Below are positions 9,261-21,101 of a stretch of DNA of 64,000 nt, one piece after another (position 1 is the first letter of the stretch; each line of letters starts with the position of its first letter). Made by a program: the position numbers and the translations under genes. The notes under the pieces were generated by a model. The model saw only the letters and a program-made list of their open reading frames with translations. It made no database searches and had not been told where the DNA came from. Source of the DNA: Streptomyces sp. NBC_01754 (GTDB lineage Bacteria; Actinomycetota; Actinomycetes; Streptomycetales; Streptomycetaceae); the NCBI RefSeq assembly GCF_035918015.1, contig NZ_CP109132.1:6324001-6388000 (forward strand). The letters are read 5' to 3'.

Positions 9261-11675
9261 TCACCGATCCCCGCCAGCCGTTTCCCGACCCCCCGCCCGC
9301 ACCAGCAGCGCCACCGGCCGGTCCGCGAAGAGCTCCGCCACGGCGGCCTCCGGACCGGTGAACTCCCGTCCCGGCGTGAGCAGGTCGCGCCACGGGCCCC
9401 CGCCGGGCAGCGCCAGCGCCGTGTCGCGCCAGCCGCCCTCCTCCGCGAGCCGCAGGGACAGCCGCGTCACCGCCGTGACCACCTCACCGGACCGGCAGAA
9501 CGCCAGGCAGTGGGCGGCCGCCGGGCCCCGCGCGGACAACGGGGCGTAGGCACCCGACTCGTCGAAGAACCCCGGGTGTTCCCGGCGCAGCCGCAACGCC
9601 GCCGCGGTCAGCTCCGCCTTCTCGTCGACGTCCTCGGACGGGCGGCCGAAGGGGCGGCGGTTGTCCGGATCGACCAGCGCGACGTACTCCCGCTCCGTGC
9701 CCTGGTACAGATCGGGCACGCCCGGCATCGTCAGATGCACCAGCGCGGCCCCCAGCACATTGGCCCGTGCGAAGGGTTCCAGGGCCGCCGCGAAGCGGGT
9801 CAGCGCCGAGCGGGCCCCGCCCGTGCCGTTACCCGGACCGGCCGCCACGAAGTCGGTCACCGCGCGCTCGTACACCGGGTCCGGCTCGGTCCAGCTGGTG
9901 AACAGGCCCGCCTCACGGACCGCCTTCAGCAGGGCCGGCTCCAGCCGCCCCGCCGCCTCCGCGGCCGGCAGCCCCGCGCAGCCGTACGCCGACTGCCAGG
10001 CCTGCCAGGCCAGCTGCGGGTCCGGGGCCGCCACCCCGGTCGCCCGGGACAACTGCGCCACCAGCGAGGCCCAGCGCTCCGGGCACTGCGACAGGACGGC
10101 GATCCGGGCCCGTACGTCGCCGCTGCGCTTGGTGTCGTGGGTGGTCAGCACCGTGCCGGTGGCCGGCCAGTCACGGGCGACGCGCGCGCAGTACGCGTGG
10201 AACTCCTCCGGGCTCACCGCCGGCCTGCCCGGGGCGCCGCCCACCTCGTTCGCCGAGACCAGCGGCACGTACCGGTAGAACGCCGTGTCCTCCACCGACT
10301 TGGCGTGCAGCGCCGACGCCGTCTGCGCGAACCGGGCGCAGAACGCGGCCCGCTCCCCACCCGTGCCCAGCCGCCCCAGCGCCAGCTCCCGCACCACGTC
10401 CACGGCCGACGCCTCCTCCGGCACGGAGAACGCCGCCTTCGCGTCCCGTACCGCCTGCGGAGGCAGTGCCGACTCGGCGAGCTCCGTCGGGGGGCCTCCC
10501 GCCGTGGCGTACGGGCGGTAGACGGGGACCCGGACCAGCAGCTCCCGGATCGCCGTACGCAGGGCCCAGGGCGCGTGGTCCTCCAGGGCGGGGTCCCCGG
10601 CACAGGCCCGGGCGGCGAGCCGGGTCAGCCACGCGGTCTCGGCGGCCAGCTCATGGGTGACCACCCGGTAGGCGGCCCGGCGCACGGTCGCCGTCCAGTA
10701 ACCGCCACGGTCCCCCGAAGGACCGGCGAAGTCCCGGTAGCGGCCCAGCAGGTCCGCCGCGCCCGCCGGGTCCGTGAACAGACCGTCGATCCGGTGCAGG
10801 GCGTCGTACCCGGTCGTCCCGGCGACCGCCCAGCCGGCCGGCAGGACCTCGTCGGCCGTGAGGATCTTCTCCACCACCGTCCAGCGCCCACCGGTGGCCT
10901 CAGCGAGCCGTTCCAGGTACGCGGCGGGGTCCGCGAGCCCGTCAGGGTGGTCGACACGCAGCCCGTCCACCACACCGTCGGCCAGCAGTTCGAGGATCTT
11001 GAGGTGGGTGGCCTCGAAGACCTCAGGGTGCTCGACCCGGACACCGATGAGGTCGGAGACGGTGAAGAAGCGCCGGTAGTTCAGCTCCGTACGGGCCAGC
11101 CGCCACCAGCCCAGCCGGTAGTGCTGGGCGGCCAGCAGCCGGGGCAGCGGGAGCCGCGCGGTGCCCTCCCGCAGCGGGAACTCCTGCTCCCCGTAGCGGA
11201 GCACCGGGGTGCCGTCGCCCCGGGCCCCGACCTCGAAGCGGTCGCGCTCCTGGCCGATCCGGCCCGCGAGGACGGGCAGCAGCACCCGCCCGCCGCCCGC
11301 CTCCCAGTCGATGTCGAACCACCGGGCGTACGGGGACTCCCGGCCTTCCCGCAGCACCTCCCACAGCGGCCGGTTGTACCGGGGGGCGGCCGACATGTGG
11401 TTGGGCACGATGTCCAGGACGAGCCCGAGGCCATGGGCGCGCGCCGTGGCGGACAGCTCCCGCAGCCCCTCCTCGCCGCCGAGCTCGGCCCGCACCCGGC
11501 GGTGGTCGACCACGTCGTAGCCGTGCGTGGAGCCGGGCACCGACTCCAGCACCGGGGACAGGTGCAGATGGGAGACACCGAGCCCGGCGAGGTACGGCAC
11601 GGCGTCCGCCGCGGCGGCGAAGGTGAAGTCCGGCTGGAGCTGGAGCCGGTAGGTGGCGGTGGGCGTCATGGACAC
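9261..11675 (-). CDS. treY: malto-oligosyltrehalose synthase
   Basis: 804 residues, GH13_26. Converts the reducing-end alpha-1,4 link of maltodextrins into the alpha,alpha-1,1 link of trehalose, giving the substrate of TreZ. The N-terminus reads TATYRLQLQPDFTF, as in other TreY proteins. Catalytic regions are VLDIVPNHMS, VDGLRVDHPDGLADP, WTVVEKIL and LTTHDTKRSGDVRARI. Length matches the family. The start is GTG 11675 or ATG 11669, which differ by two residues. Confidence 0.94.
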   Translation of the reverse strand: MSMTPTATYRLQLQPDFTFAAAADAVPYLAGLGVSHLHLSPVLESVPGSTHGYDVVDHRRVRAELGGEEGLRELSATARAHGLGLVLDIVPNHMSAAPRYNRPLWEVLREGRESPYARWFDIDWEAGGGRVLLPVLAGRIGQERDRFEVGARGDGTPVLRYGEQEFPLREGTARLPLPRLLAAQHYRLGWWRLARTELNYRRFFTVSDLIGVRVEHPEVFEATHLKILELLADGVVDGLRVDHPDGLADPAAYLERLAEATGGRWTVVEKILTADEVLPAGWAVAGTTGYDALHRIDGLFTDPAGAADLLGRYRDFAGPSGDRGGYWTATVRRAAYRVVTHELAAETAWLTRLAARACAGDPALEDHAPWALRTAIRELLVRVPVYRPYATAGGPPTELAESALPPQAVRDAKAAFSVPEEASAVDVVRELALGRLGTGGERAAFCARFAQTASALHAKSVEDTAFYRYVPLVSANEVGGAPGRPAVSPEEFHAYCARVARDWPATGTVLTTHDTKRSGDVRARIAVLSQCPERWASLVAQLSRATGVAAPDPQLAWQAWQSAYGCAGLPAAEAAGRLEPALLKAVREAGLFTSWTEPDPVYERAVTDFVAAGPGNGTGGARSALTRFAAALEPFARANVLGAALVHLTMPGVPDLYQGTEREYVALVDPDNRRPFGRPSEDVDEKAELTAAALRLRREHPGFFDESGAYAPLSARGPAAAHCLAFCRSGEVVTAVTRLSLRLAEEGGWRDTALALPGGGPWRDLLTPGREFTGPEAAVAELFADRPVALLVRAGGRETAGGDR

Positions 11676-11834
11676 GTACGTACCCAGCCCGGCGGGTTCT
11701 CTGTCACCCCGCGCCCCGCAGGGGCCGGGGCGGGCGCCCCGGTGACCCGATCGGCCCAGGGGCGGCCCGCCACGGCCGGCGGTACCGCGACGGGCGACGT
11801 TCGCACGACGGGCCGAACGCCGCCTGCCGCGGCG

Positions 11835-13997
<2,163 letters not shown>

Positions 13998-14377
13998 AGA
14001 TAGGACTCTTCCACTTCTGATCCGGGTGCTTCGGGGTTGTTGCCCCGATAATCCCCGAAAGATGCGTCTGTACCTAGTACGTCGGCCGGTGCGGTCGGGT
14101 CCCGTCGCCTCGGAGGCCGCCCGCCGGTCAACTTCGGACACCTCGGGGTCGCTCCGGGGGTGACCCCGGGCCCCGGGTCCGCGCCGGAGTCCGGTATGCC
14201 GGGTCCGCGGGGTGGCCAATCCCTATGAATCAGCTCACTCCCCCTGATCTCGCCGCGGGGAAGCCGAGCGGCGCGCAGGCGAGTTGAGTGAGAAGCCTGT
14301 GCATCCGGCTGCACCGGCTCCCGCTCCCGGAGTACCCTTCCTTGATCGTTGGTGGGGGAGCGGAAGGCGGTACACGG
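13998..14377. other. 380-bp divergent promoter region glgX / SAV2148-like gene
   Basis: No credible ORF. It contains two inverted repeats: TTCGGGG..CCCCGAA at 14030-14059, which would lie in the glgX leader, and CGGGGTC..GACCCCG at 14144-14168. Both could be regulator sites or leader hairpins. No promoter hexamers could be assigned with confidence. Confidence 0.4.
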
Positions 14378-15610
14378 GTGAGCTCGGGAGGGTTCGAGCT
14401 GCCCCCAGGTGACGCGGGTCACGAGGGGGAGCCGACCGATGCCCCGCCGGGGGCGGTATCCCTCGCGCAGCCCATGGAGATCGGCGTGGAGCTGGACTGG
14501 GGAGCCGACGCCTGGAACGAGGTGCGCACCCGGGCCCAGCGGGCCGGGCGGGCCTATATCTGGCTGAATCTGGTCGAACAGCGGCTGCGGGCCGTGGTCT
14601 CCGCGGTGATCCGGCCGATCTACGAGCCGGTGCACGGCGAGGACTGGGTGGTGGCCGCCGCCGGACCGGCCGGGCAGGAGTGGGTGCAGCGTGCCGTGGC
14701 CGTCCGGGAGGTCTCCCGCCGCAAGGGCTACCTCCTCGACCCGGCCGACGACAACGTCCTCAGTTTCCTGACGCTGCCCCAGCTGCGGGAGCTGATGGTC
14801 CAGCACTGGCCGTGCTTCGAGCCGTACTTCGACGACCGCCGCGAGGTGGAGCTCGCCCTCGACGAACTGGAGGTGGCGCGCAACGTCGTCTCCCGCAACC
14901 GCGCCCTCAACGAGGCCGTCCTGGCGCAGGCGGAACGGGCCTCCGCCCGCCTGCTGGAGATCCTGGGCAGCGGGGCGGCCGTCCCCTCCGCCGACCGGCT
15001 CCCGGTGGACGCGGTGGAGGAACTGGTGGGCGACCGGTACGCCGACGTGGTCTCGGTCCACCCCGACCGGGTCCGGCTCCAGCGCCAGATCCCGGCCGAG
15101 GACCTCTTCGGCGGCGCACGCCGGCTGGACGCGATCGGGATAGGGCTCAACCTCCTCACCCAGAACTTCTCAGGACGCCGGCTGGTCCGGCTCGCCGAGT
15201 CGGGCTGCCGGGTGCGGCTGCTCTTCATCAACCCGGCGAGCAGTGCCGTCAAGCGCCGGGAGCGGGAACTCGGCCTCAAGAAGGGGGAGCTGAGCCGCTC
15301 GGTGGAGATGAACATCCTTCACATGCGCCGGGTCCGCTCCAAGCTCCGCGACCCGGACGCCTTCCAGATCCAGGTCTTCGACGAGACGCCGCGCTTCACG
15401 GCCTATCTGGTGGACGGGGACGGCCCGGACGCGGTGGGAGTCGTGCAGCCCTATCTGCGGCGCGCACGGGGCATGGAGGCGCCCGTGTTCGTCCTGCGGG
15501 GCGGCGGGCGTGCGGTGGTCCGCGCGGGCCAGGACGGCGAGCACGGACTCTTCGAGACCTACCGTGAGGAGTTCGAGTCGGTCTGGGCCGATTCGCGGCC
15601 TGTATCCTGA
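14378..15610 (+). CDS. SAV2148-like HEPN domain protein
   Basis: 410 residues from GTG 14378 (VSSGGFELPPGD). A GGAAGG lies a little upstream. It resembles the conserved streptomycete family annotated as SAV2148 family HEPN domain-containing protein. No signal peptide or membrane segment is seen. The middle is rich in charged helices (DDRREVELALDELEVARNVV). HEPN proteins are often RNases or nucleotide-binding, but I cannot identify the RxxxxH motif with certainty, so the function stays open. The longer frame from 14288 is unlikely because its first residues lack similarity. Confidence 0.75.
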   Translation: MSSGGFELPPGDAGHEGEPTDAPPGAVSLAQPMEIGVELDWGADAWNEVRTRAQRAGRAYIWLNLVEQRLRAVVSAVIRPIYEPVHGEDWVVAAAGPAGQEWVQRAVAVREVSRRKGYLLDPADDNVLSFLTLPQLRELMVQHWPCFEPYFDDRREVELALDELEVARNVVSRNRALNEAVLAQAERASARLLEILGSGAAVPSADRLPVDAVEELVGDRYADVVSVHPDRVRLQRQIPAEDLFGGARRLDAIGIGLNLLTQNFSGRRLVRLAESGCRVRLLFINPASSAVKRRERELGLKKGELSRSVEMNILHMRRVRSKLRDPDAFQIQVFDETPRFTAYLVDGDGPDAVGVVQPYLRRARGMEAPVFVLRGGGRAVVRAGQDGEHGLFETYREEFESVWADSRPVS

Positions 15611-15704
15611 CTTGTTCCGTCTCCTGACGCCCCCTCCTGCGTTGTCAGTGTGCCGTGCGATGGTGGTCGTCACGTGGGCAGAGCGCCACCGAAGGAGGTA
15701 CGGG

Positions 15705-16436
15705 ATGAGCTGGCACCGGGAGCGTCTGGCCGGGTTCGACCTGGAGACGACCGGCACGGACCCGCTGGAGGCCCGCATCGTCACCGCCGCGGTCGTCGCG
15801 GTGGAGAGCAGGGACGGCGAGCCCGTCCGGTGCCGCACCTGGCTGGCGGACCCGGGGGTCAGGATCCCCGAGCAGGCCTCGGCGATCCACGGCATCAGCA
15901 GTGAGCGCGCGGCGGCCGAGGGACGCCCGGTGCGGGAGGTGGCCGACGAGATCGCCGGCGCCCTCGTGGAGCACTGGCGGGCGGGCGTGCCCGTCGTCGC
16001 CTACAACGCGGCATTCGATCTGACGCTGCTCTCCGCCGAGTTGCGGCGTCACGGACTGCCCTCCCTGGGCGAGCGGCTGGGCGGCGGGGGCACCGGCCCG
16101 GTCGTCGACCCGTACACCATCGACCGGGCCGTCGACCGCTACCGCAAGGGCAAGCGCACCCTGGAGGCCGTCTGCGTCGAGTACGGCGTGGTGCACGGCG
16201 GGGCGCACGACGCGGCGGCCGACGCGCTGGCCGCGGTGCGGGTGGCGTACGCGATAGCCGAGCGGCACGGGTCGGTGGCCGCCCTGACCACCGCGGAGCT
16301 GCATGAGCGTCAGATCGTGTGGTACGCGGCCTGGGCCGCCGACTTCCAGAAGTTCCTGCGGCGCAAGGGGTCGGCGGACGCGGTGATCGACGGCCACTGG
16401 CCGCTGCGCGAGCTCACCCCCGCGCAGGTCTCCTGA
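15705..16436 (+). CDS. DEDDh 3'-5' exonuclease (DnaQ/RNase T-like)
   Basis: 243 residues. ATG 15705 is preceded by a near-perfect GAAGGAGG RBS. Exonuclease motifs are ExoI GFDLETTGTDP (metal-binding Asp and Glu), ExoII VAYNAAFDLTLL and ExoIII HDAAADALAAVRVAY (His and Asp). It resembles stand-alone epsilon-type proofreading exonucleases that degrade single-stranded DNA or RNA ends. No polymerase or helicase domain is attached. The C-terminal tail (YAAWAADFQKFLRRKG) is common in actinobacterial members. Confidence 0.9.
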   Translation: MSWHRERLAGFDLETTGTDPLEARIVTAAVVAVESRDGEPVRCRTWLADPGVRIPEQASAIHGISSERAAAEGRPVREVADEIAGALVEHWRAGVPVVAYNAAFDLTLLSAELRRHGLPSLGERLGGGGTGPVVDPYTIDRAVDRYRKGKRTLEAVCVEYGVVHGGAHDAAADALAAVRVAYAIAERHGSVAALTTAELHERQIVWYAAWAADFQKFLRRKGSADAVIDGHWPLRELTPAQVS

Positions 16437-16457
16437 CCGCGCCCGGCGGGACGGCTG

Positions 16458-16817
16458 TCAGTTCGCGGCAGGGGCGGGTGAAGCAGTGTCGTCGGCTTTG
16501 ATGTCGAAGTTGATCTTGTCTCCCTCGACCGAGGTGACGGTGACGGACACCCCCAGGGTGCTGCCGTCCTCCGCCGTCAGCTCGCAGCGGGTGGTGGTGC
16601 CGGCCTTCCCGCGAAGGTCCTCCGGGCATGAGATGTCCGGCGTCGGGCGGCCCGTCGTGTCGGCGAGCTTCTCGGCGACCGTGGTGGCCAGCTCGTCCGC
16701 GGGCAGTTCCGGATCGGCCCTTCCTATGCTGACCGAGGTCGAGCAGCCGACGAGCAGCACGCCGACGGCCACGGCCGACAGGCCCCTGAGCGCTACGGGC
16801 AGACGGGGTATGTGCAT
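16458..16817 (-). CDS. DUF4333 lipoprotein
   Basis: 119 residues. The signal peptide ends in lipobox LLVGC, with the lipidated cysteine at residue 25. The rest matches the DUF4333 pattern: an N-terminal helix (LPADELATTVAEKL), a CPEDLRGKAGTTTRC cysteine pair and a beta region (LGVSVTVTSVEGDKINFDI). Predicted to be anchored on the outer face of the membrane. Function unknown. ATG 16817 is chosen because the signal peptide starts there. The frame is open upstream to 16925. Confidence 0.85.
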   Translation of the reverse strand: MHIPRLPVALRGLSAVAVGVLLVGCSTSVSIGRADPELPADELATTVAEKLADTTGRPTPDISCPEDLRGKAGTTTRCELTAEDGSTLGVSVTVTSVEGDKINFDIKADDTASPAPAAN

Positions 16818-16991
16818 GGCGGGTTCCGTTCCGGCCGAGTAGGACAAGAGGACTGCGGAAGCATACTCGGCAGAACCCCGCCGGGTGTGTGGCCGAAGGA
16901 GCGGTCCGGCAGACCTCACGGTCATCCGCCCGGTGGCCCGTACGGACGGCTGCGGGAGACCGCCGCCCGTGCCTGCCTGCCGGGCCGGCCC

Positions 16992-17858
16992 TCAGAAGGG
17001 GTACCAGCGGACCTCGGGGTCGTCCTCGCGGAGGGACGCCACCCGGCGGCGGAATTCGGTCAGCGCCTTCGGGTTGGCCGGCGCGTGCTGGGAGACCCAG
17101 GCACAGCTCGCCGTCTCACGGGCGCCCCGCAGCACAGCGCATCCCGCCCATTCACGCACGTCCCAGCCGTAGGCGGCGGTGAAGGCGTCGTACGCCTCCG
17201 GGGCCAGGCCGTACCGGTCGCGGGAGAGCGCGAGGACCACCAGATCGTGCTCCCGGAAGTCGGCGGAGAAGGTCTCCAGGTCGACCAGGACCGGCCCGTC
17301 CGGGCCGACGTGGACGTTGCGGGGCAGCGCGTCGCCGTGGATCGGCCCGGGCGTCAGGTGCGGGGCCAGGGCGGCGGCGGCCTTGGCGAAGCCGTCGCGC
17401 CTGCCGCGCAGGTAGTCGGCGTCGGCCGGGTCGACGGCGTCGCCCGCGAGCCGGAGCCAGCGCTCCACTCCGCCCAGCAGGTCCCGGCGCGGCAGCGTGA
17501 AGTGCTCGGGCGGCGCAAGTGCGTGCACCTGGGTGAGCAGCGGCGCCAGGTCCCGGGGCTCGGGCGGGCGCACGGCCTCCGGCAGTCGGTGCCACAGCGT
17601 CACCGGGTGCCCCTCGACCAGACGGGCCGCGGGTTCGGCGGTGCGTACGGCGGGTACCCCCGAGGCCGCCAGCCACCGCGCGACGGCCACCTCGCGCTCG
17701 GCCCGCTCCCGCAGCTCCGGGTAGGAGGAGGCCTCCCGGCCCACCTTGGCCACCAGGTCGCCGACGGCGAACACCGCGTTCTCGCCCAGTGCGAGCAGTT
17801 CGGCGCCGGCGGGCAGCCCGGCGGCGGTCAGTACCTCGCGGGCACGCATTTCGTCCAT
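16992..17858 (-). CDS. aminoglycoside-phosphotransferase-like kinase
   Basis: 288 residues of the APH/choline-kinase fold. Seen: an N-lobe with DLVAKVGRE (ATP-site lysine), the catalytic loop GPIHGDALPRNVHV (Asp of the HGD motif) and the metal-binding VLVDLETF. The substrate is unknown. Such genes phosphorylate small alcohols or antibiotics, but most chromosomal copies are uncharacterised. Start ATG 17858 (MDEMRAREVL) is preferred over the longer open frame. It lies 108 bp downstream of a second, distantly related phosphotransferase on the same strand. Confidence 0.82.
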   Translation of the reverse strand: MDEMRAREVLTAAGLPAGAELLALGENAVFAVGDLVAKVGREASSYPELRERAEREVAVARWLAASGVPAVRTAEPAARLVEGHPVTLWHRLPEAVRPPEPRDLAPLLTQVHALAPPEHFTLPRRDLLGGVERWLRLAGDAVDPADADYLRGRRDGFAKAAAALAPHLTPGPIHGDALPRNVHVGPDGPVLVDLETFSADFREHDLVVLALSRDRYGLAPEAYDAFTAAYGWDVREWAGCAVLRGARETASCAWVSQHAPANPKALTEFRRRVASLREDDPEVRWYPF

Positions 17859-17966
17859 GACCTGATTTTCGCATCCCGGCGGGTCGCCTTGACGGACGGA
17901 GGGCAGGTCCACGCGAGAGGAGCGGGGTGCGCCCGGCCCCCAGGCGCTCCGGACGCCGGTCCGGCC

Positions 17967-18953
17967 TCAGGCGTAGCGGTCGAGAAGGGCCTGGAGATAT
18001 CCCTCCAGGCGTCCGGTCGTCAGGGCGGGGGTCAGATCGGTACGGCCCGTCTCGCGCCACGGACCGGCGACCTTCTCGGCGTCCGGGGCGAAGCCCAGGG
18101 CATCCAGCAGACGCCAGTAGAGGTGGTCGGCGTGGTCCTCGGCCAGTTCCCCTCCCGCCGCGACGTAGCGGTCGGCGAAGCGCATGCCCGCGGGCACCCC
18201 GTGCAGCAGCGCCAGCGCCGTCGAGCAGTGGGCGACGTCCAGGTCGGCCGGTCCCCAGGAGGTCTCCACCCAGTCGACGACGCCGCTGATCCGCAGATCC
18301 TCGCCGTCGCCCGTGAAGAGGACGTTGCCCGGGTGGAAGTCCCTGTGCAGGAAGCAGGCCCGGTACTCCGGCGGCTCGCGGCGGATCACGTCCACGGCCC
18401 GTTGCCACAGCTCAGGCCGGTCGGTGCCCTGGGGCGGGCTCACCCGGTCGGGAGAGGACCACGCCTGATAGGTGCGGGGCCGTGCCCCGGCCGGCACCAC
18501 GAGCCGGTGGATGCGGTGCAGCTGACGGGCCAGCGCCTCGGCCCGCCGGTCGGCCCCCTCGTGGCCCAGGCGTACGGTCCCGGGCAGCAAGGACATCAGT
18601 AGGGAAGGGTGGTCGCAGTACCGCGCCGTCGCGTCCACGGCCACCGGACCGGCCGCGGGTATGTCCGTGCCGGCGAGCAGACGCAGCACGGCCGCCTCGC
18701 GCGTCAGCAGGCCCTCCGCGTGCCGGACGAAGAAGGGCTTGACGAACGACCGCAGGACCAGTGAGCGGCGGCCGGCCGGTCCGGCGATGTCCAGACGGCG
18801 CATGTCCGACGTCCAGCCGCCGCGCAACCGAGTGACCTCTTCGACGCGTTCCGCCCCGGACAACTCCTTCTCCACCCAGGAGCGCGTCGCGCCCCAGTTC
18901 TCGTCCTCAGGACCGTCATCGAAGCGTTCGGTGGTCTTCTCGCCCGTCACCAT
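17967..18953 (-). CDS. phosphotransferase family protein (APH fold)
   Basis: 328 residues. The catalytic loop CFLHRDFHPGNVLF and metal-binding GVVDWVETSWGPADLDVAH are typical of APH-like small-molecule kinases. It differs from the downstream gene in its N-lobe (TRLRGGWTSDMRRLDI), so the pair is not a recent tandem duplication. A short hairpin (CCGGAC-GCCG-GTCCGG, 17949-17964) follows the stop. Substrate unknown. Confidence 0.85.
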   Translation of the reverse strand: MVTGEKTTERFDDGPEDENWGATRSWVEKELSGAERVEEVTRLRGGWTSDMRRLDIAGPAGRRSLVLRSFVKPFFVRHAEGLLTREAAVLRLLAGTDIPAAGPVAVDATARYCDHPSLLMSLLPGTVRLGHEGADRRAEALARQLHRIHRLVVPAGARPRTYQAWSSPDRVSPPQGTDRPELWQRAVDVIRREPPEYRACFLHRDFHPGNVLFTGDGEDLRISGVVDWVETSWGPADLDVAHCSTALALLHGVPAGMRFADRYVAAGGELAEDHADHLYWRLLDALGFAPDAEKVAGPWRETGRTDLTPALTTGRLEGYLQALLDRYA

Positions 18954-19238
18954 GGAGCCAGGCTACCGGCGTCGCCGAAGGGCGCCTCCGAGGGCCCGGG
19001 AGTCCGACCGTGACCCGCATGACAGCGAAGTCCCTTATATGCAGGGGTTGTTGACGGTGTGTCCGACTTGGTCGAAAGTGTTTCGGTTTCGTGTGGAGAG
19101 AACCGGGCGACTGCGTGACGGGTACATGAAAGCCTTGATCTGAGCGCGTCAATCGAGCAGGGTTTCGAGGCAACCCCCGGAGATTTTCCGGCCGAGGGCC
19201 TGTCCCCCCACAAAGAATGACGAGGAGAACCCCTCTTC

Positions 19239-20456
19239 ATGGTCATACAGCAGCGCACCCGCCGGACCAAGCTCACCGCCGCCGTCACCGCCGTGGCGGC
19301 GGCAGCCGGAGTCACCCTGTTCGGCGCGTCGTTGGCGGGAGCCGCACCGGCCCCCGCCACGGGTACCGTCTACGGCGCCGACGCGGCCACCGCCGTGTCC
19401 GGCAGCTACATCGTCATGCTGGGCGAGAACACGCTGAGCGAGAAGACCGACAAGAGCCGGCTCGCCGAGCAGTACGGCGGCACGCTCCAGCGCAACTACA
19501 GCTCCGCCATCAACGGCTTCTCGGCGAGCGGGCTCTCCGATACCGAGGCCAAGCGCCTCGCCGCCGACCCGGCCGTCTCCAAGGTCGTCCAGAACAAGAC
19601 GTTCCACATCGACGCCACCCAGGAGAACCCCCCGTCCTGGGGCCTGGACCGGATCGACCAGACCGAGACGGCCGGCGACGGCGCGTACACCTACCCGGAC
19701 GCCGCCGGTGAGGGTGTCACGGCGTACGTCATCGACACCGGGGTCCGGGTCACGCACAAGGACTTCGAGGGCCGGGCCACCTCCGGCTTCGACGCCGTGG
19801 ACAACGACGACGACGCGGACGACGGCAACGGGCACGGTACCCACGTGGCCGGCACCATCGCGGGCGCCGCCCACGGGGTCGCCAAGAAGGCCGACATCGT
19901 GGCCGTCCGGGTGCTGGACGACGCCGGCTACGGGACCACCGAGCAGGTCGTCGCGGGCATCGACTGGGTCACCGAGCACCACGAGGGGCCCTCCGTCGCC
20001 AACATGAGCCTCGGCGGGGGCGCGGACCCGGCGCTCGACGCCGCGGTCCAGAAGGCCATCGCGTCCGGTGTCACCTTCGGGGTGGCCGCGGGCAACGAGT
20101 CCAGCGACGCGAGCCAGAGTTCGCCCGCGCGCGTGCCCGAGGCCATCACGGTCGCCTCCTCCACGGTGGACGACGAGCAGTCCTACTTCTCCAACTACGG
20201 GCCGATCGTGGACATCTACGCCCCGGGCTCGGGCATCACCTCGGACTGGAACGACAGCGACGAGGGCACGAACACCATCTCGGGGACGTCCATGGCGACC
20301 CCGCACGTCGTCGGCGCCGCGGCCGTCTACCTCGGCGGGCACCCGAACGACACCCCGGAGCAGGTCGCCACGGCCCTCACCGAGGGGGCCACCCCGGACG
20401 CCATCTCCAACGCGACCGCGGGTACCGCGAACAAGCTCCTGAAGATCGTCGAGTAG
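19239..20456 (+). CDS. secreted subtilisin-like S8 protease
   Basis: 405 residues. A Sec signal peptide (residues 1 to about 36, AGAAPA) and an I9 inhibitor propeptide (SYIVMLGENTLSE to KVVQNKTF) precede a proteinase K-like catalytic domain. The triad is visible in TAYVIDTGVRV (Asp), GNGHGTHVAGTIAG (His) and SGTSMATPHVVG (Ser), with the oxyanion Asn in VAAGNES. The enzyme should mature by autocleavage before QENPPSWGLD. RBS-like GACGAGGAG precedes the ATG. The 285-bp upstream region has TTGACG at about 19052, a possible -35 with only a weak -10. Confidence 0.94.
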   Translation: MVIQQRTRRTKLTAAVTAVAAAAGVTLFGASLAGAAPAPATGTVYGADAATAVSGSYIVMLGENTLSEKTDKSRLAEQYGGTLQRNYSSAINGFSASGLSDTEAKRLAADPAVSKVVQNKTFHIDATQENPPSWGLDRIDQTETAGDGAYTYPDAAGEGVTAYVIDTGVRVTHKDFEGRATSGFDAVDNDDDADDGNGHGTHVAGTIAGAAHGVAKKADIVAVRVLDDAGYGTTEQVVAGIDWVTEHHEGPSVANMSLGGGADPALDAAVQKAIASGVTFGVAAGNESSDASQSSPARVPEAITVASSTVDDEQSYFSNYGPIVDIYAPGSGITSDWNDSDEGTNTISGTSMATPHVVGAAAVYLGGHPNDTPEQVATALTEGATPDAISNATAGTANKLLKIVE

Positions 20457-20480
20457 GCAGCCGGACGGTAGCGGGTGCCG

Positions 20481-20517
20481 GAGCCGCCGTGCCCTCCCCC
20501 ACGGGGCGCGGCGGCTC
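20481..20517. terminator. hairpin after S8 protease gene
   Basis: GAGCCGCCG-T-GCCC pairs with GGGGCGCGGCGGCTC around a CTCCCCCAC loop, 25 bp after the stop. A GC-rich Streptomyces-type terminator. Confidence 0.6.
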
Positions 20518-20552
20518 TCACCTGCCGGGACGACGGTCCTATGGTGGGGAGT

Positions 20553-21101
20553 ATGAGCACGAGGTACGCGGCGCTGCTGCGCGGCATCAACGTCAGCGGT
20601 CACCGGAGAGTCCCGATGGCCGAACTCCGCGCGCTGCTCACGGAGCTGGGACACGCGGAGGTCGCCACCCATCTGCGGAGCGGGAACGCCGTCTTCAGCG
20701 GCGCGTCGGGCGACGAGGACTCCCTGGCGGCCGAGCTGGAGCGGGCCCTCGAGGAGCACCTGGGATTCCGGGTCGACGTCCTGGTGCGCACCGGCGGCTA
20801 CCTCGCGGCGGTGGCCGAGGCCTGCCCGTTCCCGGCCGGCCGGCTCGAGGGCAGGCAGTTGCACGTCACCTTCTTCGACCGGCCCGTCGGCGCCGACCGC
20901 TTCGCCTCGCTGGACGCCGCCGCCTTCCTCCCGGAGGAGTTCCGGGTCGGTGGCCGGGAGCTCTACCTGTACGCCCCGGACGGGCTCGGCCGCTCCCGGC
21001 TGGCCGTCGCACTCGGGCGCCCCGCCCTCAACCGGGGCCTTCTCGCGACCTCCCGCAACTGGAACACCGTGGCCCGACTCGTGGAGATGACGCGTGACTG
21101 A
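20553..21101 (+). CDS. DUF1697 family protein
   Basis: 182 residues. It opens with TRYAALLRGINVSG and has HLRSGNAVFS, the two conserved stretches of DUF1697, a ferredoxin-like fold of unknown function widespread in bacteria. ATG 20553 has a purine-rich GGGGAG just upstream. ATG 20541 in the same frame would add four residues. Its stop overlaps the next gene by 8 bp, implying coupled expression. Confidence 0.88.
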   Translation: MSTRYAALLRGINVSGHRRVPMAELRALLTELGHAEVATHLRSGNAVFSGASGDEDSLAAELERALEEHLGFRVDVLVRTGGYLAAVAEACPFPAGRLEGRQLHVTFFDRPVGADRFASLDAAAFLPEEFRVGGRELYLYAPDGLGRSRLAVALGRPALNRGLLATSRNWNTVARLVEMTRD